Origin: Mantamonas sphyraenae
Lineage: Eukaryota > CRuMs > Mantamonadidae
DNA length: 64,000 nt
Assembly: GCA_026936335.1 (NCBI GenBank)
Contig: JAPMXV010000032.1
Span: 310,001-374,000 of the forward strand
Direction of reading: 5' to 3'
The notes beneath the pieces are model-generated. The model was given only the letters and a program-made list of their open reading frames with translations. It made no database searches and was not told where the DNA came from. A program made the position numbers and the translations under genes. Below are positions 36,144 to 46,051 of this stretch, piece by piece. Every line of letters begins with the position of its first letter. Positions within the stretch are counted from its first letter, which is position 1.

Positions 36144-36792
36144 TCACTTTGTGTCGTCCAGCTCCTTCAGAGCCTGCTTGGCCTGCGACAAGATGCTTCC
36201 CTGAGCGTCGGTGGAGAGCACCCATTCCAAGTATCGCTTGGCCTGGGGTTCTTTGAGGAACTGACCCCACGTCATCCCCTGGAACTTCTTGAACATGGGC
36301 GGCACAGGGTCCGACTTTTTGAATGTGGCAGACGACGCAGAGGCGGAGGAGGAAGGTGCGGTTGCCGAGGAAGAGGAAGAGGAAGAGGAAGGAGATGCAG
36401 AGGCGGAGCTTCCTCCGCCACTGGTGGAGGAAGAGCCAGAGCCAGAGACAGGTGAGGATGAGGCAGAAGGGGCACCAGCACCGCCGAGCTCACGCCACGG
36501 GTAGCCAAAGGGCTTGGAGGTCTTGAGCCGCCACAGCTTGCGCTTGTCCTTGGTGCGTGTGTTTTCAGCCAGCACGGTGATGGCATGCTTGTCCTTAAAC
36601 TCGGTGATAAACGAGGGGTCCCACAACTCCGAGGCAATGCCCAGATCCTTGCAGCAACGCATCAGTGCGTTGGATTTCGTCGACTCGCACGCAGACGCAA
36701 ACGACATGAACGAACTCTGCGAATAGTCCTGTTCCCCGCGGGCCTGAGCCACAAATCGGCCCAGACAGAACAGGGCATACTCGCGAGACAGC

Positions 36793-36828
<36 letters not shown>

Positions 36829-37526
36829 CGTATGTGTGTGCGAAAGGGAGTCTGCGTCAGTGCCAGGAATCTCGGGTCTCGGGAACCGGAAAAAGGTGTG
36901 GAACTCACCGATTTGCCATGGATCTGGGGCTCACCGATGGGCACCATGCCCCAGCCACCAGGACCAAACGCACGGTTGAGGTAGCGACGGTACTTGATCT
37001 CGGGCAGGTAGATGAGGCCGTCGGGTTTGATTTCGACGTCGTTGGGGTCCACGGGGTCGCCCAGGACGGCGGCCACTTCCTTGGGGAAGGGCTCTGCAGA
37101 GATTCCCGTGTACAGGTTCATGAGGTTAACCCCTGGCGAGTTGTTGTCCCACTGGCCTTGCAGCGACTCGGCGCCTTCCTGCTCATCCGCCTGGGCCACG
37201 AAAGCGTGGGTGGAAAAGCGATGGACCATTAATGCCGGAGAACCATTTGTGTGGCGCCCGTACGCCCCATGCAGCGATGCAAGTCCACTGGGTTGACGCC
37301 CAGATGTGCGCAAACATGCTTTGTGACCCCAAGAGGGTTGTGTCTGCTTCAGAGCACCCGTGTGCACGGTTGAACGAGACGTTGAGGCAAAGGAACGGGA
37401 ACCGACCAGTGTAGGCTGTCCGTGTGCAGTCGTGTGACGTGCCACGTGGACCAAAGTGCCACGCACTCCCCGCGTGGCTTGGTGGATGCTGGGGGACAAC
37501 TTGGATGTGACTCTACGTGCAAACAT
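36144..37526 (-). CDS. MGM101: Mgm101-type mitochondrial recombination/genome-maintenance protein
   Basis: Rad52-like single-strand-annealing protein that maintains mitochondrial DNA in fungi. The start at 37526 gives a basic, Ser-rich mitochondrial presequence (MFARRVTSKLSPSIHQATRG). Exon 1 is 37526-36909, the intron 36908-36792 (117 nt, donor GTGAGT, acceptor CACACAG), exon 2 36791-36144; 421 residues. The core is highly recognisable: AFGPGGWGMVPIGEP, then across the splice junction LSREYALFCLGRFVAQARGE, and SNALMRCCKDLGIASELWDP. A Ser-rich low-complexity insert (about residues 320-370) precedes a short conserved-looking C-terminal helix. The intron is 3n long without a stop, so unspliced mRNA would encode a Thr/His-repeat insertion in the core. 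Confidence 0.92.
36793..36821. repeat. (TG)n microsatellite adjoining a 3' splice site
   Basis: The CA repeat (minus strand) ends directly in the CACACAG acceptor of the MGM101 intron, so the repeat itself forms the 3' end of the intron. Confidence 0.95.
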
Positions 37527-37613
37527 GAGGAGAGTGGGAGGGTCAATGTTGTTAGTTGGAAATGGGCAGCATGCCGCAATGGAGGCAAATTGCATTGCAT
37601 CATGGCCTCTGGC

Positions 37614-38870
37614 TCACACGACGAAAATGTTTGAAAAGTACAGATTGCTGAGTTGCTGGACCTCGTCGTGGATGTCGATGATGTTTGCGTTCTTGTTGTC
37701 AAAGAGGACGTAGAACTCACGTGCTTGGGAGCGGATGGCCACCACCCACTTGCCTGAGCTTGTCTTTACACTGACCTCGCTCAAGTCTTCCTCGCCGTCC
37801 ACAAACTGCTGGTGGATGTCTGTGAGGATGCTCATCAGCTCGGTGGCGTTCTGCTCCCGCATGGACGACTTGAGAGCAAGGTTCATGTGGTTGAAGTAGA
37901 GGAATTCGTAGGTGTCGTCGTCAGCTGGCTTGGGCTGTTCGTCGATCATTTGGGTCAGAAAGTCGACTTCGGGTTGGATGAGCTCGTTGAGCGATTGGTA
38001 AAACTCCAAATCGGTGGACGACGAGTCGTCTGTGAGGAAGAGCACGGTTAGGGGACCCTGTTGGAACACCAGCAGGTGGTACTCCTGTTCTCCATGGTTC
38101 ACAAACACCTGCTGCACATTAAAGGCGGTTTCAGGGTCATCCAGGTCCGCCGGCCCCGTCAGGAATCCCGAGCGTCCGTCGCCCCCGAAGAGTGTCTCCA
38201 CCTGTGTGCCCATCAACAATTGGCTGCGATTGCCCAACTCTGCCTCTGCCAGTTCCGCCAACGATTCGTTCAATTGCTTGCGCGACACACGCGTGGACAG
38301 CCGCTGAGTCAACGACTTGCGGTTTGCCTGGCTCTTGGGGCTGCCCAGGTGCGACGATGACGATGAGGACGATGAACCCGACGACGTTAATGTGTTGGAT
38401 GATCCTTGCGACGAGTTGCCGTCCTCTCCCTGTTGCTCCCGTGCGCTGAGATGCCGCACCACAAAACGGTACAGGATGCGCATGTCTTCGAGCTCCAGCC
38501 CACTCCACACCAGGTGGTCGTTGTACAAGAAACACGTGTGTTTGATTTGCGGGAAGGCATTCTCGCAGATGTTGACCTGGTTTTCGTAGGGTGGGGAGGG
38601 AGTGCTTGGTCGTCAGCGATGCACAGCCCTCACCGCAACACGCTCCACCACCACCAGCAGTGGCACCCGAGGCCCCACAGGAGCACCCTTGGAGGCCACG
38701 AGGACCAGGGACACCAGGGAAAACTTACAAATGATTGCACACGCAGGTAGAGGCCCTTGTCGAGGGGCATAAAGATGATGCCTGCGGGCGGATTGGAGAG
38801 GGTTAGCGAAGCCTGTTGTCTTTGGCACCACAACACCCATGGAGGGCGTGAAAGAAAGGAATACAACCAC

Positions 38871-38916
<46 letters not shown>

Positions 38917-39469
38917 ATAGTGGACAAAGACACGCACCATTGAGAGATGTGACGAGGTCGAGTTGACGGAAGGGCACTGAGGCGAGCTGGCTGAGCATGT
39001 GCTGGTCGAGTTTGTCGACAAGGGTCTTGAGGGAGAAGCTGTCGATGAGGTGCTCAAACGTCCCATTGAAGAATACAAAGGTGTGGTACAGCTGTTCGAT
39101 GAGTTGCTTGAGCACCTGGTCGTTGAGCTCCTCCTCAAGATAGGTGATCTTTGTCTCCCCCTCCTTGGTGACAGTGATGCGCTGCGGATTGCTCATCACC
39201 ATCACCATCCACATGTTGGGCTCACACTCTCGGTACACGTAACGGTGTTTCTGTGTGTGCAACGACTCGCACGCCACGGGCGAGAACGTGCCCGTGAAGT
39301 TGATCAACGCCTCACTGAGGCCGACATTGGACATCTTTGTGTCCAGATTTGTGTCCTTGGGGAAGTAGAACAGAATCTTCTCATGCTCATTCTCTTCCCG
39401 TTGCCCAAACGTCGGGTTGAAGAGGAACAGGTGCGCGAGGTCCGCACGCTTGATGGTCTCGCTGCTCAT
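37614..39469 (-). CDS. CCZ1: CCZ1, vacuolar/lysosomal Rab7 GEF subunit
   Basis: Partner of MON1 in the guanine-nucleotide exchange factor that activates Rab7 on late endosomes. Three exons: 39469-38938, 38781-38729, 38576-37614 (donors GTGCGT, GTAAGT; acceptors CCCGCAG, AACCAG), 515 residues in one continuous frame. The N-terminal longin domain is diagnostic (LAHLFLFNPTFGQREENEHE, SLHTQKHRYVYREC). A Ser-rich disordered segment follows (about 250-290), and the C-terminal half resembles the second longin and third CCZ1 domains. The first intron contains a (CA)n tract (38,875-38,911). No MON1 gene is in the window. Confidence 0.92.
38875..38911. repeat. (CA)n microsatellite in CCZ1 intron 1
   Basis: About 18 CA dinucleotides in the plus orientation inside the first CCZ1 intron. 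Confidence 0.95.
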
Positions 39470-39628
39470 CTTGGTCGTGCCTGCGCAGTGGGTGCAACCT
39501 GTCTCAACATCACTGCATGTGTATGTATGCGTGCGTGCGTGCGTGCGACGGTGTCTGTGTGTGCGGATGTCCCTGTCGAATTCCACCGCACGCGCGCTCC
39601 TCCAGCACACAAACGAAAAAAAACAACG
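39470..39628. promoter_or_regulatory. 159-bp divergent intergenic region, CCZ1 and secreted amphipathic protein A
   Basis: Contains a short GTGC/GTGCGTGC tract and an A8 run just before the plus-strand start. This upstream sequence is not shared with the other amphipathic gene copy, so the two copies probably have different promoters. Confidence 0.45.
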
Positions 39629-41300
39629 ATGAACAAGGCGCTCCTTGCTGCGTTCTTGGCTCTGCTGTGTCTGATGGCTGGCGTGTGCGCGTCGCCTGCA
39701 GCTGTAAGTAGACACTCGTGTGGATGGCGAGTGTGATAGAGACCCGTGGGACGCTGTGGAGCCCGGTTTGTGGAACAAAAGGGCCGGAGGTGGAAAAACG
39801 GCGCCGCAATCAGACTCGGGTCCGTCCCTCTCTGGGGCCGCCAGCACGTGCCACAGAGCCCAACGACACGCACTGACACATCATACGCATGGACACACAC
39901 AGCAGCAAGCCGTGGATATCAACCAAGAGACGGCAGACTTTGAGTCTGATGACATGGCGTCTGCCGCAGAGGAGGAGAACGAGAACGACGAGGCGTCGGC
40001 TTCCGAGTCTGAGGAGGAGGCAGAGGCAGAGGAAGTGACGGACGAGGCACCTGCCACCGATGGGTGGGCGCAGGTGGTTGTTCCCATGCACGAGTTTGAG
40101 GAGCACGATCTGCGTGAGCTGCTGATGGACGACGACGAGAACATGTTCTTCCGTCGTGTGTTCCGCGCTGTGGGTCGCTTTGTGGGCCGTGTGGCACGTG
40201 GCATTGGCAAGGGCATCAGCCGTGTTGCTCGTGCTGTGGGCAAGGGCATCAGCCGCGTGGCACGTGGTGTCGGCAAGGTGTTCAAGGGTGTTGCTCGCTT
40301 CGTGGGCAAGGCCATCTCTGCTGTGGGATCGTTCATCCAGAAGGTCGGTGCTGGCATTGGTTCGTTCATTGCCAAGATCGCCCCTGTGGTGATGAAGGTG
40401 CTGAACAGCCCGTTCTTCAAGATCGCTTCGATGGCCATCTCGTTCATTCCGGGTATCGGAACGGCGTTTGGCATGGTGAGCGGTGTGCTTGGCAAGCTGG
40501 GTGGCGTGGGTGGTCTGATTGGCAACGTTGCGTCCAAGGGTCTGTCGTTCCTGAGCGGCATCACCAACGGCGGCGGTCTGCTCGGCAACCTCGCATCTGG
40601 TCTGAGCAAGGGACTGTCGTTCCTGAAGGGCACTGCTCTGAGCGGACTGACCAAGGTGTCTGGCTTCATTGGCAAGATCCAAGGATTTGCCAGCAAGTTT
40701 ACGACGGGCAACCTGTTCAGCACGATCAAGGGCTTCGTTTCGGAGCTGCCCATTGCGAAGCAGATCATGAACGGCCCTGTGGGTCAGCTGATTGCCAAGG
40801 GCAAGGCTCTGTTTGACAAGTTTGGCAACAACCCGATTGGTGCCGCTCTGAAGGACAAGTTCAACTCGATCAAGGATCAGCTTGTTGGCAAGCTCCAGGA
40901 TAAGCTGCGTGGCATCAACCCGTTCGACAAGGTGGCCAACACCCTTGGTGGTATCCAGGACAAGCTGACGCGTATCATCGGTGGTGAGCGTGTCGGTCTC
41001 AACGACCTGCTTGGTTCTCTGCAGAACAACGCTCAGGTCGAGGGCCAGATCCAGCGTGAGCTGGGTACTCAGGTGCTGACCCAGCGCCAGATTGACCAGC
41101 AGTTCATGGCTCTGCGTGACCAGTTTGAGCTGGAGGCATCGCAGATGCCTGGGTTCAAGTACTCGTGGCAGAAGGTTGTGGGTGCACCTGTGGCGATGGT
41201 TGAGAAGGCCCGCAAGGAGGTTGGTGACTTTGCCGCCGATGTGCTTGCGTTCAAGGGTCTGCGCACCAAGGCTCTGACCATCCTGAACCGCTACGGTAGC
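39629..41300 (+). repeat. Left arm of a 1.67-kb near-identical inverted repeat
   Basis: The first 1,672 bp of gene A, including its intron, match the reverse complement of 42735-44404 almost base for base. The arms differ in length by exactly two bases, the two single-base gaps in gene B. Similarity begins at the start codon and falls abruptly after 41300. Confidence 0.9.
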
Positions 41301-41849
41301 AAGACCACCGTGGCTGTGCTGGGCAACGTGGGCCGCTACAGCCTGTCTGAGACGCTTGTGAACGCCATGCGCCGCTACACGGAGTATGGCAAGACGCTGT
41401 TTGGCAAGAGCTTTAACGCTGGCCTGAAGCTGAACCCGAGCGTTCGCAAGATTGTGACGGACGGCAAGGGTGCCATTGGCACGCTCAAGACTCTGATGGA
41501 CGGCGGTGTGCAGAACTACAACGCCATCAAGGGCATGTTTGACATGCAAAAGTCGGAGGACAACCTGCTGGCTCGTGCCAAGAAGCTGATCGGCGAGGAG
41601 GTGACCCTGAAGAACATGCCTGAGGTCGAGCGTCTGCTGCAGAAGAAGACCGAGCTGCTCAAGATGGACACCGCCGGCGATGTTGTCATCACTCTCGAAG
41701 AGATGAAGCAGCTGTACGCACGCCTGCAGCAGGCCGAGGACCAGGCCGCTGCCGCTGACGCAGCCAAGGCCAAGCCCAAGCCTACGCCCAAGCCGCGTCC
41801 CCCCACGCGCCGTCGTCGTCGTCGCCGTCGTCGCCGTCGCCGCTGGTGA
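39629..41849 (+). CDS. Secreted amphipathic-repeat protein A (unknown family, poly-Arg C-terminus)
   Basis: No family recognised. Exon 1 (39629-39703) encodes a 25-residue signal peptide (MNKALLAAFLALLCLMAGVC); a 199-nt intron (GTAAGT ... CACACAG) leads to exon 2 (39903-41849). 673 residues. Residues 34-104 are strongly acidic. Residues about 107-202 hold eight tandem 11-residue units (type VGKGISRVARG) rich in Arg/Lys, Gly and aliphatic residues, which would form a long cationic amphipathic helix. A Gly/Leu/Ser-rich segment with similar periodicity follows (GLLGNLASGLSKGLSFLKG), then a mixed helical domain (about 400-620) and a tail of Lys/Pro then twelve consecutive Arg and Trp. GGT, GCT and CGT codons are commoner than in neighbours, suggesting high expression. 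Membrane-active secreted or extrusome protein is a hypothesis. Confidence 0.7.
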
Positions 41850-42023
41850 TCAATTTGTTCATTCCCCGTGAGGTGAATGATTGTTGCCGTGGACGGCCTG
41901 CCAAGACCGTCTGTGACGCGTTGTTTGCCGCGCACAAGACAATGAAGAAATGGAAATCACTCGCAGACAACCAACCAACAAAATTGCTTGTAATTGAAAC
42001 AGTCTTGGTGCAAACAGAACAGT
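41850..42023. other. 174-bp tail-to-tail intergenic region between the two amphipathic genes
   Basis: AT-richer than its surroundings, as expected for overlapping 3' ends of convergent genes. It has TGTAA-like and AAT-rich elements that could serve as polyadenylation signals; no further gene is seen. Confidence 0.5.
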
Positions 42024-44404
42024 TTACTCAGACTCCTCGGAGCTGTCGTTGTCGCTCATGTCGCTCTCGCTGTCCTCGCTGTCCTCGACGCGTCCGTGCT
42101 GCATACCCATGAATCGAGCACGCGGGTGGACGTAGCCACCACGGCCCGTGTAGGGAGCACTCGGGTTGGTGTACCCACCACGACCCTGGAATTGGTAAGG
42201 AGCACGCGGGTTGACATAGCCGCCACGACCCTGGTAAGGAGCACGCGGGGCAGGGGTGGGGCGAGCAGGAGCCTGCTCGGCAGCAGCAGCCTCTGCTTCT
42301 GCCTGGGTCAGGCGAGCATACAGCTCCTTGACCTCCTCCAGAGTGATCACAACGTCACCCTCGGTCTCCATCTCCAGCAGCTCGGTCTTCTGCTTGAGAA
42401 GGTTGATCACCTCGGGCATCGACGCCAGCTCGGCCTCCTCACCCAGCAGCGTCTTGGCACGGCTCAGCAGGTTGTCTTCGGTCTTCTGGACGTCAAACAT
42501 ACCCTTGATGGCGTTGTAGTTGTCCACACCGCCGTCCATCAGAGTCTTGAGCGTGTCAATGGCACCCTTGCCGTCCGTCACAATGGAACGCACCTGCGGG
42601 TTCAGGGTCAGACCTGCGTTGAAGTTGCGACCAAACAGCTTCTTGCCATACTCCGTGTAACGGCGCATGGCGTTCACAAGCGTCTCGGACAGGCTGTAGC
42701 GGCCCACGTTGCCCAGCACGGCAACCGTCGACCTGCTACCGTAGCGGTTCAGGATGGTCAAAGCCTTGGTACGCAGACCCTTGAACGCAAGCACATCGGC
42801 GGCAAAGTCACCAACCTCCTTGCGGGCCTTCTCGACCATCGCCACAGGCGCACCCACGACCTTCTGCCACGAGTACTTGAATCCAGGCATCTGCGATGCC
42901 TCCAGCTCAAACTGGTCACGCAGAGCCATGAACTGCTGGTCAATCTGGCGCTGGGTCAGCACTCAGTACCCAGCTCGCGCTGGATCTGGCCCTCGACCTC
43001 GGCGTTGTTCTGCAGAGAACTGAGGAGATCATCCAGACCGACACGCTCACCACCGATGATACGCGTCAGCTTGTCCTGGATACCACCAAGGGTGTTGGCC
43101 ACGTCATCAAACGGGTTGATGCCACGCAGCTTATCCTGGAGCTTGCAACAAGCTGATCCTTGATCGAGTTGAACTGATCCTTCAGAGCGGCACCAATCGG
43201 GTTGTTGCCAAACTTGTCAAACAGAGCCTTGCCCTTGGCAATCAGCTGACCCACAGGGCCGTTCATGATCTGCTTCGCAATGGGCAGCTCCGAAACGAAG
43301 CCCTTGATCGTGCTGAACAGGTTGCCCGTCGTAAACTTGCTGGCAAATCCTTGGATCTTGCCAATGAAGCCAGACACCTTGGTCAGTCCGCTCAGAGCAG
43401 TGCCCTTCAGGAACGACAGACCCTTGCTCAGACCAGATGCGAGGTTGCCGAGCAGACCGCCGCCGTTGGTGATGCCGCTCAGGAACGACAGACCCTTGGA
43501 CGCAACGTTGCCAATCAGACCACCCACGCCACCCAGCTTGCCAAGCACACCGCTCACCATGCCAAACGCCGTTCCGATACCCGGAATGAACGAAATGGCC
43601 ATCGAGGCGATCTTGAAGAACGGGCTGTTCAGCACCTTCATCACCACAGGGGCGATCTTGGCAATGAACGAACCAATGCCAGCACCGACCTTCTGGATGA
43701 ACGATCCCACAGCAGAGATGGCCTTGCCCACGAAGCGAGCAACACCCTTGAACACCTTGCCGACACCACGTGCCACGCGGCTGATGCCCTTGCCCACAGC
43801 ACGAGCAACACTGCTGATGCCCTTGCCAATGCCACGTGCCACACGGCCCACGAAGCGACCCACAGCGCGGAACACACGACGGAAGAACATGTTCTCGTCG
43901 TCGTCCATCAGCAGCTCACGCAGATCGTGCTCCTCAAACTCGTGCATGGGAACAACCACCTGCGCCCACCCATCGGTGGCAGGTGCCTCGTCCGTCACTT
44001 CCTCTGCCTCTGCCTCCTCCTCAGACTCGGAAGCCGACGCCTCGTCGTTCTCGTTCTCCTCCTCTGCGGCAGACGCCATGTCATCAGACTCAAAGTCTGC
44101 CGTCTCTTGGTTGATATCCACGGCTTGCTGCTGTGTGTGTCCGTGCGTATGATGTGTCAGCGCGTGTCGTTGGGCTCTGTGGCACGTGCTGGCGGCCCCA
44201 GAGAGGGACGGACCCGAGTCTGATTGCGGCGCCGTTTTTCCACCTCCGGCCCTTTTGTTCCACAAACCGGGCTCCACAGCGTCCCACGGGTCTCTATCAC
44301 ATTCGCCATCCACACGAGTGTCTACTTACAGCTGCAGGCGACGCGCACACGCCAGCCATCAGACACAGCAGAGCCAAGAACGCAGCAAGGAGAGCCTTGT
44401 TCAT
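42024..44404 (-). CDS. Secreted amphipathic-repeat protein B (paralogue of A; two 1-nt gaps)
   Basis: Inverted paralogue of gene A: same signal peptide exon (44404-44330), 199-nt intron (44329-44131), acidic segment and 11-residue cationic repeats (DNA about 43,863-43,600). The frame breaks at 43,146 and 42,962, in both places because a GG of copy A is a single G here. Elsewhere the frame is open, so I consider the gene probably intact (about 727 residues) rather than a pseudogene. From about 42,735 it diverges from A. Its C-terminus is Pro/Ala-rich with three Tyr/Gly/Arg repeats (type APYQGRGGYVNPR) and then an acidic Asp/Ser/Glu tail, in place of A's poly-Arg. Confidence 0.65.
42735..44404 (-). 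repeat. Right arm of the 1.67-kb inverted repeat
   Basis: Partner of 39629-41300. The central spacer (41301-42734) contains the diverged 3' halves of both genes and the short intergenic region. Confidence 0.9.
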
Positions 44405-44644
44405 GGTGGTGCGAAAGTTGCTTTTCTTTGGTTTGTGTGGTTCCGGAATCGCATGGTGTTGAGGTCCAGTCCACTGCATCCGTTTCTGCGATGTGTTCCT
44501 GCAGTCACGTAAATATTCTTCATTGCCCATTGCCAAAGTGAACCACACAAGCGATGCAGGTGCCGGCAAAAGGCGTGGTGTGGATGCGGATGGACGGAGC
44601 TGTGTCCGTGGCCCTGCAACCCGTTTGCACTGCCCTTTGTTGTC
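44405..44644. other. Intergenic region upstream of amphipathic gene B
   Basis: 240 bp between the LST8 stop and the start codon of gene B, both on the minus strand. I see no gene, tRNA-like fold or repeat; it should hold the gene B promoter and the LST8 transcript start-side boundary of the next unit. Confidence 0.5.
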
Positions 44645-45964
44645 TTAGTTGGAGGAGGAGGAGGAGCAGTCATTGAGAGCCACACTGACGACAGCCTTCT
44701 GGTGGCCGGAGTAGGTGCGGATGCTCTGACCGGAGTTGACGTCCCAGAGCTTTGCCGTGGTGTCTGAGGAGGCAGTGACGAGATACGCGGAATCAGCGCT
44801 AAAGACACAGTCCCACACCCACTTCTTGTGTCCTGTAAGGGTCTTTTTCAGGGAGAAATCAGAGGTGTCCCAGATCTTTGTGGTGTGGTCGGCACTGGTG
44901 GTGGCCATGAGCTGTGTGTTGGGTGAGAGCACACACTTGGTAATGTATGTGTCATGTGCATCCACACTGGCACTGGCCTCCAGCAGAGAGTTGCTATCCT
45001 TGTCCGAGTTCATCTCCCACACGTAGCAGTCCCCCTTGTTGTTGGCAGCCACTGTCATCGAAGCATCCGACGCCACAGACACCGATCGGATGGGGGTGTC
45101 CTCATCGGGGGTCATTTGCATGGTGCACTCATTGCCAGCCAAGTCCCACACTCGCACTGCCCCTGTCTGGTCCCCAGAGATCAGTTCCCCCTGGTTTGGA
45201 TGCAACACCACAGAGTTGACTGGTCCGTCGCAGTGCAAGTCCCTCTGGCAGCCGGGTGAACGAAGGTCCCAGATTTTGATGGTTCCATCCTCGCTGCCTG
45301 TGTACAGCCAGCGTCCGTCCTTCTGGAAACCCATGGCCACCACGTTGCCCGTGTGTCCGTCAATGCTGGTCATCTGCGTGTCCCGTATGTACGGTGGAGA
45401 TGCGTGTGACGGGGTGAGTGAGTGTGTGCCCCAGTGTGTGTGCCCCTCTCTGTGTTGTGACACCACGTAGCCGCATAGGTTGGCGTGCAAATCCCCTCCC
45501 GCCCCACGGCAAAACCTACCGGCGATGGATTGTTTGAGTTGATTTCAAACAGGCGCACCTGTGGATTGCCTGCAGCTGCCAAAAGACTCTTGTCTGGCGA
45601 AATCTCAAGCTTGTTGACTTGCTGTGGGCACACACACAGACACAAGCAGGGGTCAGAATCCCGTGTGCTTGCTTTCACTCACCTCTTCTCGCTCTCTCTC
45701 TCTCTTTTCTCTTGTGATGCCATCCCTCACATGGTTCTCCCCCTTCCCCTGTTCATCTGATTGGATGACCCATCGCCTCCCTCCCAACTGTGTGTGTACA
45801 TCGATTTGCCCCCCCCCCCCTCGTCCACGTACCGAGTCAGAGTGCTGCAGTGTGCGGTAGGTAATCCCACCCGGTGCTTCCCAGAAGCGGATGGTGTGAT
45901 CATACCCCGCTGTGGTGAGAATCACCGACGGTGTCTTTACGTTGCCACTTGATGACTGACTCAT
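44645..45964 (-). CDS. LST8: LST8 (GbetaL), WD40 subunit of TOR complexes
   Basis: Seven-bladed propeller that binds and stabilises the TOR kinase domain. Exons: 45964-45833, 45621-45520, 45373-44645 (donors GTACGT, GTAGGT; acceptors CCCACAG, ACGCAG), all phase 0, 320 residues, the normal LST8 length. Diagnostic stretches include the first blade [78 protein letters not shown] and the final [15 protein letters not shown]. Intron 1 contains a C12 run on the plus strand (45,809-45,820). The start codon lies 87 bp from the divergent RDD-protein gene. Confidence 0.95.
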
Positions 45965-46051
45965 GTGTTGATTCCCCCCGAAAAGAACCTTTTGTTTCGG
46001 GCAGCGGCGCGCAGGCGAGACAAAGCCAAACCTCAAACGAAACCGCCCCCC
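45965..46051. promoter_or_regulatory. 87-bp bidirectional promoter region (LST8 / RDD protein) with a dyad
   Basis: Contains the inverted repeat CCCGAAA (45977-45983) / TTTCGGG (45995-46001) with an 11-bp spacer, a possible binding site for a dimeric factor acting on both genes. No TATA-like box. Confidence 0.4.

Noticed and set aside
39629-44404. Inverted repeat as a transposon with terminal inverted repeats
   Set aside because: The arms are the genes themselves, with start codons at the outer ends and no transposase, target-site duplication or terminal motif visible.
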